From assembly GCF_042427585.1 (NCBI RefSeq), contig NZ_JBHMFC010000016.1:1-64000 (forward strand): a stretch of 64,000 nt of DNA, read 5' to 3'. The notes below the pieces were generated by a model. That model was not told the DNA's origin. It made no database searches and saw only the letters and a list, made by a program, of their open reading frames with translations. The stretch is from Pseudalgibacter ostreae. GTDB lineage: Bacteria; Bacteroidota; Bacteroidia; Flavobacteriales; Flavobacteriaceae. Position 1 is the stretch's first letter; every line of letters begins with the position of its first letter. The translations under genes and the position numbers were made by a program. This document shows, in pieces, positions 41,367 to 49,380 of this stretch.

Positions 41367-42887
41367 CTATTCTACTGGAACTAGTTCTGCGTAATCAATG
41401 CCAAATCTGCGATCATATAGTATCAACTCAGGCTCACTAACATCCACAAACACCTTTAGCTTTACAGCAAAGTCGTTGTTCTCCTCTTGGTTTATGTATA
41501 CTGGTATCGTGTAGGTGTCTCCTATCTGAACAACATTATCCTCCTGATTACCCACTACAACAAATGGTATTTGATGAACCACTTTGTTTTTATCCGCATC
41601 TGTATAGCTAAACTCAAATCTCAATTTAGTCTGTTTAGAAGCGCCTACAGGCACAAATTTAAGGTTCAACTTATAACGTGCGGACAATACATTTGTAAAC
41701 GCTATTTCAAAGTAATTGTTCGTTTGCGCTGCATTTGGATTTTGATCTAAGCTCACAATATTATAAAACTGACCTGAAGCAGAGGTACTAAATTTTTTCT
41801 GAACGTTTAAAGCTAATACATCGCCAATAGTTCTTCTTTCTGAGTTTTCTACTTCATAACGAATCGCTTTATAAATAACATCTTCAGGATTGTAATTTAA
41901 CTCATTAACAACAAACACATTCCCATTACTTAAAGAGACGTTTTCAGTTATATCGCTTGGGTTTAATGTGACTAAACTCCCTTTAGTAGTATAAACCGGA
42001 GCACCACTTAAGTTATCGGCATCTAATCCAATAAAATTTAGATTACTAAAAATGGTTCTGTTTGTATTGGCTTTTATAGAATCTTCAATAGGATAGTTAT
42101 AATACTCTTTAAATCTATTATAAATTCCCGTATAAGCAGGTTCTGTTAAACCAACAAAGGAGTAACGTTGTTCTTCCGAACTTAAATCCCCAATCGTTTT
42201 AAAAAAGGTGTTTGATGGAACAAAAATAGAATCATAAACCGCTTGCCCTAATGAATTGGTCCCTACCTTAACACTGTTCTGTTGGTCGAAAACCGTTTCA
42301 TTATATTGAGAAAAAAACGTTAGCAATGAAGGAAATTCACTTGCATTATCATTCAGATAGCCCCAAATATTTGGGCTCACCTCTAAAACCTCGTTAATTG
42401 TATGTACAACACCATTGGAAGCCAATATATCTTTTTCTATAAGATTTAAACCACCAAAAGTTGACCCCCCCGTTGTATTATTAAATTCAATATATTTATT
42501 ATTGAACATTTTAACAAGCGCTTCTGGGTTACTTGATGTGTTATAAGAAAACGAACTGATATGATTTCCTATAAGTTCTTTTAACAGGTCTGGATCATTT
42601 AGCACCTCACTAGAAACCTCTGAAAACCCTGCATTTGTTGGAGCCCAAACGGTAAACGCTTGAGAGGTTTTTAATTGACTGCTATACCCCGTTTGTTCTA
42701 AATACCCAACAAACGTTGAATACTCTGGGTTTTCAGACAATACGGTGAATATGCTTTTTTCCAATCTCTCGTCTTGCTGATCGTAGTGCTCGTCCCATGC
42801 CTCTTCTTTACAGCTTACTGTAAAGAAGATACAAACGACTACCAGTAATCGACTGAAATTATATACGTGTTTGTTTTTATTTTTCAT
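41367..42887 (-). CDS. FAS1 lipoprotein with C-terminal beta-sandwich
   Basis: 506 residues. Lipobox FTVSC followed by KEEAWDEHYDQQDE, an acidic surface-export signal. FAS1 domain 1 spans about residues 45-175 (AFTVWAPTNAGFSEV, then NGVVHTINEVLEV) and a more divergent FAS1 domain 2 about 176-345 (SIFVPSNTFFKTI, NGNVFVVNEL). The last 160 residues are beta-rich (YFEIAFTNVLSARYKLNLKF) and may bind glycan or protein. FAS1 modules act in adhesion. It sits between the second FAS1 gene and a SusC gene on one transcript, so it is probably a third surface component of the import system. Confidence 0.82.
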   Translation of the reverse strand: MKNKNKHVYNFSRLLVVVCIFFTVSCKEEAWDEHYDQQDERLEKSIFTVLSENPEYSTFVGYLEQTGYSSQLKTSQAFTVWAPTNAGFSEVSSEVLNDPDLLKELIGNHISSFSYNTSSNPEALVKMFNNKYIEFNNTTGGSTFGGLNLIEKDILASNGVVHTINEVLEVSPNIWGYLNDNASEFPSLLTFFSQYNETVFDQQNSVKVGTNSLGQAVYDSIFVPSNTFFKTIGDLSSEEQRYSFVGLTEPAYTGIYNRFKEYYNYPIEDSIKANTNRTIFSNLNFIGLDADNLSGAPVYTTKGSLVTLNPSDITENVSLSNGNVFVVNELNYNPEDVIYKAIRYEVENSERRTIGDVLALNVQKKFSTSASGQFYNIVSLDQNPNAAQTNNYFEIAFTNVLSARYKLNLKFVPVGASKQTKLRFEFSYTDADKNKVVHQIPFVVVGNQEDNVVQIGDTYTIPVYINQEENNDFAVKLKVFVDVSEPELILYDRRFGIDYAELVPVE

Positions 42888-42948
42888 TATAAATTCTTTA
42901 GTTATCTTTTTGATTAATTCACAGGAATTCTATTTTTTAACCGTCTCC

Positions 42949-44622
42949 CTAATTGTCTGCTCCTGGAGGACATTCTGAAGGATCTGCTGGAGCATTATCC
43001 ACAACAGGTATAAACTCGATAAAATCTAGAGGACTCCCCCCCGCTTTTATAGCTTGAAACCGAACAGTATGCCTTTTTTGCTCAGAACACAGCAACTCTT
43101 TAGTTACAATGAACCTAATTTTATTACTATTGTCATATTGATTGGCCCCCGTATTATCTGTAATACATTTATAACCGTGACGCCAGCCATTAGATTCCAT
43201 AACAGCTTCATCTGGCCACCCTATACTGGTTCCTTTTTTTGTCATGTCATAAACAGAACCAATAGGCTCACCATCCCAATATACTTGTAAAATAGCTCTA
43301 GCATTATTACCTCCATTCCCTAGTACTAACATTTCGTATTTTCCTTTAGGAAGAACAGGGGTGTCAAATTCAATCCAAGAATACCCACCAACATCAAATA
43401 CAGAGTTTCTAAAGTTTTGCTCCTTTCCTCTTCTCCAAAAACGCTTATTCCCTTCTGGAAACCATCGTATGTTCTCATAAGTTGTACTGGGATAATTTGT
43501 ACCACTTTTAACAAGGCCAGATTGGTATTCTGGTTGATCTGTTACAAGATCAAATATAATATGCTTGGCTTTTGGTGTAAAAATGGGCATTTCTTTATTG
43601 ACCGTGTGGTATACTCCATTTTTAGCAGGGTAATTACTCTGCGCTGCAATTAAAGAGGTCCAGGTATCATTTACACCTGTTTCGCTTTCATTAATTTTAA
43701 GTTCTTTGTCTGTTTTAAACGCTTTCCATGCATTTCTTGGCAATACTGTATTAACAAAACCATCTGTTGGAAAGTTTCTGGAATACAAGAAATTTTGAGT
43801 GGCATGATACGCTACGAATCTATTTAACTCGTTCTCAGGGTTAGTATAGTCTGTATCTCCAGGGGAGTATTTATTGGCCAGATCTTGAAAGGAATGAATC
43901 CCATTTTCAGCATAAACCGCATCAGACTCTGCTAAAATGGTAACATTACTTTTTGCACCAAATTCATTAAAAATAACCGAAAATGTGTCATAATACCCTG
44001 TTTGCTTTAAGGCATCCACAAAAATAGTATGCTCACCCGCTTTATCCATAACTACAGGAACTGGGTCTACATAAGGATCTAATACCCCATCAATGGTGTG
44101 TATAATACCATTTGTAGCTTTAATATCATATACCTCTAAACCTACTTCTCTATTAATTTCCACATTGGCTATCCCGCCACCCTTTAAAAACGACGTGGTA
44201 AGGTAATCTCCCGTAAAAGTAGTATCCGCAAGCCTTCCTTCTACAAAACCACTTGTACCTCTACCAGAAGGGATGGTGTGAAATTTAACAACCACCTTTA
44301 AAAACTCAATATCTTCAGGAGAAGTAATCTCACTTACAGATTCTACATTAAATTTTTCTTTTATATAGGCTTTAACCGCTGCATTTGTAGGCGTAAAACT
44401 CGTATAGTTCCCATAACTCTTAAAGGCATTATAGAGTTCTGTTTTTTGAAGAATTTCAACATAAGAAGAAAACACCTCTGGATTAGACTCCAATGTTTGA
44501 ATAATCGTCATATCATCACTAGTAAAAAATGTAGTTCCATCTAGACTATCGTTACAGCCCATTATGGATAGCATCATAAACACAATACCTCCTATCCAAG
44601 CAATAAATTTATTTGTTTTCAT
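42949..44622 (-). CDS. FAS1 lipoprotein with jelly-roll-like C-terminus
   Basis: 557 residues. Lipobox LSIMGC (Cys23). Two FAS1 domains at about residues 40-205 (YTSFTPTNAAVKAYI, NGIIHTIDGVLDPY) and 206-355 (NVTILAESDAVYAENGIHSF, NGVYHTVNKEM). Residues about 370-545 form a beta-sandwich-like domain: WIEFDTPVLPKGKYEMLVLG and AILQVYWDGEPIGSVYDMTKKG recall carbohydrate-binding jelly-roll modules, though I cannot name a CBM family. Seven tryptophans or so in this part would suit sugar stacking. It lies 13 bp after a SusD gene and 61 bp before the next FAS1 gene. Confidence 0.82.
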   Translation of the reverse strand: MKTNKFIAWIGGIVFMMLSIMGCNDSLDGTTFFTSDDMTIIQTLESNPEVFSSYVEILQKTELYNAFKSYGNYTSFTPTNAAVKAYIKEKFNVESVSEITSPEDIEFLKVVVKFHTIPSGRGTSGFVEGRLADTTFTGDYLTTSFLKGGGIANVEINREVGLEVYDIKATNGIIHTIDGVLDPYVDPVPVVMDKAGEHTIFVDALKQTGYYDTFSVIFNEFGAKSNVTILAESDAVYAENGIHSFQDLANKYSPGDTDYTNPENELNRFVAYHATQNFLYSRNFPTDGFVNTVLPRNAWKAFKTDKELKINESETGVNDTWTSLIAAQSNYPAKNGVYHTVNKEMPIFTPKAKHIIFDLVTDQPEYQSGLVKSGTNYPSTTYENIRWFPEGNKRFWRRGKEQNFRNSVFDVGGYSWIEFDTPVLPKGKYEMLVLGNGGNNARAILQVYWDGEPIGSVYDMTKKGTSIGWPDEAVMESNGWRHGYKCITDNTGANQYDNSNKIRFIVTKELLCSEQKRHTVRFQAIKAGGSPLDFIEFIPVVDNAPADPSECPPGADN

Positions 44623-44635
44623 AGTTTTTTACGTT

Positions 44636-46096
44636 TTAGTTTGTGTAATAAGGATTTTGAATCAAGTTAGGATTCAAATTAATCTCATTTTGATAAATAG
44701 GCAGATAATACGACTCTTTATCAGAAAAGTAGCTCAAAATTTGATCATAATCATCGGGACCAGCTTTCTCTATAGCTAAATCCAATATAAGATATTGGTT
44801 TTCAAAATTATTTCGTTTTGCAAAGCGCAATAAATCGTACCATCTTTTACCTTCAAAAGCAAATTCTTTTTGGCGTTCTTTCAACAAGGCACTTAACAAA
44901 TCTCCTTCCAATATATTAACATCCAGAGGGGCTCCTGTAGCACGCTCTGCTACTTGATTCATGAGCGCATAAGCCCTATTTAAATCTTTGTTTTCTGTAG
45001 ATAAAATATAGGCTTCGGCTTGCATTAACAAAACATCGGCATATCTATAAAAAATAAGCGTGTTATAAAACTGATCTGAAGCTCTATAAAAACCAAGATT
45101 ATTTACTCCTGCATATTTAAAAACACTATTGTACGCTATATCGAAAGTTGCAAGGTCTTCCCTTACATCATCTGGAAATTCTCGATACAATTCTTGTATT
45201 CCGCTATATGGTGCATAGATTGGGTTAACATAGTAAAATGAATTTTTTAAAGTGGCATTGATCTCGCTAAATTGAAGTTCAAAAATCCCTTCACTAGAAT
45301 TGCCTTCGAAAAATATGTCATTAAACCAATCGGCACCATTAACCAAATTATACTTATTTAAACCTATAAGCCTGTTGGTTGCATCTATACATTTATCGTA
45401 CTGTTCATTCCATAAATAAATATCGGCAAGTATTGCCAATGCAGCACCTTTTGTCATTTTTCCTTTATCATGTGCAGCAGATTGTGCAAACCCTAAACTA
45501 AGTCCGCTAACAGCTCCCTCTAGATCTGCAGTAATTTGAGTTATAATTTCCTCCTCCGTGTTTTTGGCTGGATAAAAATCTACTGCGGTACTTGATGTAG
45601 CCGTTAATACTAATGGTACTTCTTTAAAATTTTTAACGAGTATGGTATAAACCAAGGCACGAATGGTTATGGCTTCAGCCTTAATCCTTTTTAGTTCTTG
45701 CTCAGAAAAAGACAAGTCATTTGCTTGTGCTTGATCGGCAAAAGTGAGCACCAAATTACAATGGTTAATGGTTTTGTAGAAAACATTCCAATTAACGAAT
45801 CCGTTACTAGGAAACATGTAGTTTTTCATCATGTTTAATTGGTCGTTTCCTGCTCGTACAGAAACCAGCATATCACCTCTTAATTCTCCCCATAATAAGG
45901 CTCTATCTGTAAAACCAGACTGGTTCATGGAAGCATAGCAACCTGCAAGGGCTGCAGATACCTGCTCTTTATTCTTCCAAAACTCCTGCTGTATCAAACT
46001 ATCTTCTGGTTCCAATTCCAAATAACTATCACATGAAAATAATGTTATAAAAAGCATTGGAATGATGGCGTATATTTTAATTATGTTTCGTTTCAT
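44636..46096 (-). CDS. SusD/RagB family surface glycan-binding lipoprotein
   Basis: 486 residues, shorter than its two paralogues here. Lipobox ITLFSC, then acidic DSYLELEPEDSLIQQEFW. SusD N-terminal helices (KAEAITIRALVYTILVKNFKEVPLVL) and C-terminal LLKERQKEFAFEGKRWYDLLRFAKRN (written here within family knowledge) near residue 415 are clear. It pairs with the SusC 22 bp upstream. It has little visible similarity to the other SusD copies outside the fold motifs, so it likely binds a different ligand. Confidence 0.94.
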   Translation of the reverse strand: MKRNIIKIYAIIPMLFITLFSCDSYLELEPEDSLIQQEFWKNKEQVSAALAGCYASMNQSGFTDRALLWGELRGDMLVSVRAGNDQLNMMKNYMFPSNGFVNWNVFYKTINHCNLVLTFADQAQANDLSFSEQELKRIKAEAITIRALVYTILVKNFKEVPLVLTATSSTAVDFYPAKNTEEEIITQITADLEGAVSGLSLGFAQSAAHDKGKMTKGAALAILADIYLWNEQYDKCIDATNRLIGLNKYNLVNGADWFNDIFFEGNSSEGIFELQFSEINATLKNSFYYVNPIYAPYSGIQELYREFPDDVREDLATFDIAYNSVFKYAGVNNLGFYRASDQFYNTLIFYRYADVLLMQAEAYILSTENKDLNRAYALMNQVAERATGAPLDVNILEGDLLSALLKERQKEFAFEGKRWYDLLRFAKRNNFENQYLILDLAIEKAGPDDYDQILSYFSDKESYYLPIYQNEINLNPNLIQNPYYTN

Positions 46097-46118
46097 AATA
46101 TTTTTTAAATTTTACAAT

Positions 46119-49100
46119 TTAGAATGTCAAATTAACCCCTAGCGTTATTTGTTGAGATCTTGGGGTTTGGCTATCGTCAAAACCAACTTCTTTCCAGTCA
46201 CTACTATTTCCTGTTTCAGGATCTGGACCAGAGTATTTCGTAAAGGTCAATAGGTCTGTTCCTGTTATAAACAACGATGCATTATAAAAGTTGATTTTCT
46301 CTACAAATGCCTTTGGCAAATCGTATTTGAATGTTAGAAATTTCATTCTTAAAAATGAAGCGTCTTCAAGGAAACGATCGGAACCCAATGTGTTTACAGG
46401 ACTATTAAAAACAGCTCTTGGGATATCGGTAACATCACCTTCAAATCTCCAACGGCGTAAAACGGCTGTATTTTGGTTATCATAGTTAGACATGCTTTCG
46501 GTTTCCATTCTAGCTAAGTTTATAACCTTTTGGTTATACCTAAAATTAAAGAAAGCATTTAGGCTAAAGTTCTTATATCGAATAGTTGGTCCAAAACCAC
46601 CATACAATAAAGGGTTTGCATTCCCTAAGTACACCACATCTAAATGATCTATACTCCCATCATTATTCACGTCTTCATACCTCGCTTCTCCTGCTTGAAA
46701 AGCTCTGTTTTTATTAAACACCATTGTTTTGGGCTCTCCGTTTAAATCGTATATAACCCCTCCGTTTTCATCAAGTGCAGCCAAATCATCACTAGAACTA
46801 TACACCCCCAGATAACGATAACCATAAAATGACCCAATAGGATTTCCTTCTTGAATTCTTTTTAGATATCCATTAGGGCCTGTAGCTAACGGATCGCCAT
46901 CTTCAGTGTCCTGCGCATCAGATATTTTTGTAATAAGGTTTTCATTACGTGCAATGTTAAAGTTAAACTCTAAAGAGAAATCTTGATTCTGAATCAATTT
47001 TGTTCTTACGCTAAGCTCAAATCCTCGATTCGTAATATTACCAAGGTTAAGAAACGGAACATTTGAAAAACCAGAAGTTGAAGGAATTGCCGTATTTTTA
47101 CTCAACAGATCTTTAGTTTCTTTTTCATAAAATTCTAAATCGCCACTAATGCGGTTATTAAAAAAGGAATACGTAAGCCCTAGATTTTTTTGTATAATCG
47201 TTTCCCACCTTAAATCGGTTAATTCCATATTGTCTGGCAATACAGGGCGTTCACCAAGATAATTATAATTATAAGTAGAATAGGTATTGTACTGACCATA
47301 GTTAAAATTGGGCGAGTTACCGTTTACACCATAACTACCTCTTATACCCAACTCGTCAATAAATTCAAAAGATTTCATAAAAGGTTCATCGGAAAGTATC
47401 CATTTAGCCGCTATACTAGGAAACGTTCCATATCTGTAACTACTCCCAAATTTAGAATTCCCTTCTGAGCGAATACCTCCACTTAAAATATAACGATCTA
47501 AAAACTGATAATTGAAGGCAAAGTTATAAGCCAATGATCTGTTTTGCGTAAACGATGACGATAATTCGTTTCCAGATCCTTCTATTCTGGTTTGCGCAAT
47601 AGGCGTTTGTATTAAACTACTAGGTGAATTACTGGTTATTGCAGAATAGCCCTGACTTGTTTTCTCATACGTTTGTATAAGCCCACTTGCAAAAACAGAA
47701 TGATCATCTCCTAAGTTAGGGTTCCAAACTACTTTATTTTCAGTACGCATTACAAAAAACTCTGCATCGGCAAATCTAGCTTGGTTGGCATTAGAATTTG
47801 TCCATGACGCCCCAAATCCAGATTCGGGAACAAAATTTGATGATTTGTCTGTATTGATGTCAAATGCCACATAACCATCATACATCAATTGCTTTGTAGC
47901 TTTGTATCGTACTCTAAAGATTGGAGATATTCTATTATTTTCAGTATTGGTTGTGGATAACTCTGCCATAGCAAGTGGATTATAATAACTTGACCCATTC
48001 CCTTGAAAAGCATCAACAGGTGTAAAATACACATCGGTTGGGTTTCCAAAATTATCCAATTCATAAATAGATTGATTAGGCATTTTCTTTAATGCCAACT
48101 CTCTTACGCCTACTTTGTTTAAAGTAAAAGACCTGTCTAAAGACCCGTGACTATAAGACAACTCTGATGAAATAGAAAGTTTATCTGAAATATTATAATC
48201 CAAAATAGCTCGTGTAGTAAATTGTTGTAACCCTGTACCTATAGTGGTTCCCTGTTGGCTTTTATAACTTCCAGAAACACGGTATGCAGACTTCTCACCA
48301 CCGCCAGAAACACCCAAAAAGTTTTCGTGTGTGTAACCTAATTGCGTTATTTCGTCAATCCAATTCACATTCTTGTTGTACAAATTATAGTTTTCATAAT
48401 TTGGATCATACTCGATTTGCGGACGACTTACTACATCGTTTACAGCCGTAAGTTCTTCTTTAATTAAGGTTGAATATTGATCTCCATTCAACATAGGGAT
48501 CCCTTTAGGCTGCCATCCCACACTACCTTTGTAACTATAAGAAAACCTTGCAGGCCCTTTAGCACCTCTTTTGGTTTTAATAAGCAAGACACCATTTGCC
48601 GCACGAGATCCATATTGAGCAGTTGCAGCAGCATCCTTTAACACTGAAATTTCTTCAATATCATCAGGAGACACACCAATCATGGCTGCATATTGTTGTT
48701 CATCGGCAGACCCGAAATCGAAAAGAGCATCGATTTCTGTTTCAAAAGGCACCCCATTAATTACAATTAAAGGCTCGGAAGAAGCATTAAGGGAAGAGGT
48801 TCCACGAATCCTGATAGACATACCAGCTCCTGGCTCTCCAGAACTAGCTACGATATCTACACCACTTAAACGCCCTTGCAGTTGATCGACAATACCAGCA
48901 GAAGCAGTTTCACTTATGTCTTTCATATCTACAGTTTCAATAGCGGTGGCTATTCGGCGTTTAGAGATTTCAAAATCTCCTGTAAAAACTTTTCTTGTGC
49001 CACGTATTAAGACAGCATCTAACTCTGCTAAATCTTCTTTTAATGCAATATTAATTTGGGCTTGTTTTCCTGGCACCATTTCTTTGGTAACAAATCCTAC

Positions 49101-49367
49101 ATAAGAAAACGTTATAGTATTATTTGGGTTTTTAATTTTTAATGAATAGTTACCATTGAAATCTGCAACAACACCGTTAATTATACGATTGTTTTTATCC
49201 TTCTCTGCAATTGTTGCTCCTGTTAAGGGCTGTCCATCTGACTCTGATGTGATTACACCTGTAATAATAGTTTGAGACTGAGCCGACATGTTGTACATTG
49301 AAAACAATGTAAACACTATTATTAAGGCATAGGAATATGACTTGTGTTTATCCTTCATATTAATCAA
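46119..49367 (-). CDS. SusC/RagA family TonB-dependent transporter
   Basis: 1082 residues. Signal peptide, carboxypeptidase-like domain (IITGVITSESDGQPLTGATI, about residues 32-110), the linker LAELDAVLIRGTRKVFTGDF, plug with SIRIRGTSSLNASSEPLIVI and VLKDAAATAQYGSRAANGVL (about residues 180-270), and barrel ending QQITLGVNLTF. The TonB-proximal region is complete. It lies 13 bp downstream of the four-FAS1 lipoprotein gene, which makes FAS1 the first gene of the operon, an unusual order. It works with the SusD 22 bp downstream. Confidence 0.95.
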   Translation of the reverse strand: MINMKDKHKSYSYALIIVFTLFSMYNMSAQSQTIITGVITSESDGQPLTGATIAEKDKNNRIINGVVADFNGNYSLKIKNPNNTITFSYVGFVTKEMVPGKQAQINIALKEDLAELDAVLIRGTRKVFTGDFEISKRRIATAIETVDMKDISETASAGIVDQLQGRLSGVDIVASSGEPGAGMSIRIRGTSSLNASSEPLIVINGVPFETEIDALFDFGSADEQQYAAMIGVSPDDIEEISVLKDAAATAQYGSRAANGVLLIKTKRGAKGPARFSYSYKGSVGWQPKGIPMLNGDQYSTLIKEELTAVNDVVSRPQIEYDPNYENYNLYNKNVNWIDEITQLGYTHENFLGVSGGGEKSAYRVSGSYKSQQGTTIGTGLQQFTTRAILDYNISDKLSISSELSYSHGSLDRSFTLNKVGVRELALKKMPNQSIYELDNFGNPTDVYFTPVDAFQGNGSSYYNPLAMAELSTTNTENNRISPIFRVRYKATKQLMYDGYVAFDINTDKSSNFVPESGFGASWTNSNANQARFADAEFFVMRTENKVVWNPNLGDDHSVFASGLIQTYEKTSQGYSAITSNSPSSLIQTPIAQTRIEGSGNELSSSFTQNRSLAYNFAFNYQFLDRYILSGGIRSEGNSKFGSSYRYGTFPSIAAKWILSDEPFMKSFEFIDELGIRGSYGVNGNSPNFNYGQYNTYSTYNYNYLGERPVLPDNMELTDLRWETIIQKNLGLTYSFFNNRISGDLEFYEKETKDLLSKNTAIPSTSGFSNVPFLNLGNITNRGFELSVRTKLIQNQDFSLEFNFNIARNENLITKISDAQDTEDGDPLATGPNGYLKRIQEGNPIGSFYGYRYLGVYSSSDDLAALDENGGVIYDLNGEPKTMVFNKNRAFQAGEARYEDVNNDGSIDHLDVVYLGNANPLLYGGFGPTIRYKNFSLNAFFNFRYNQKVINLARMETESMSNYDNQNTAVLRRWRFEGDVTDIPRAVFNSPVNTLGSDRFLEDASFLRMKFLTFKYDLPKAFVEKINFYNASLFITGTDLLTFTKYSGPDPETGNSSDWKEVGFDDSQTPRSQQITLGVNLTF

Positions 49368-49380
49368 GCTTTTATATTTT

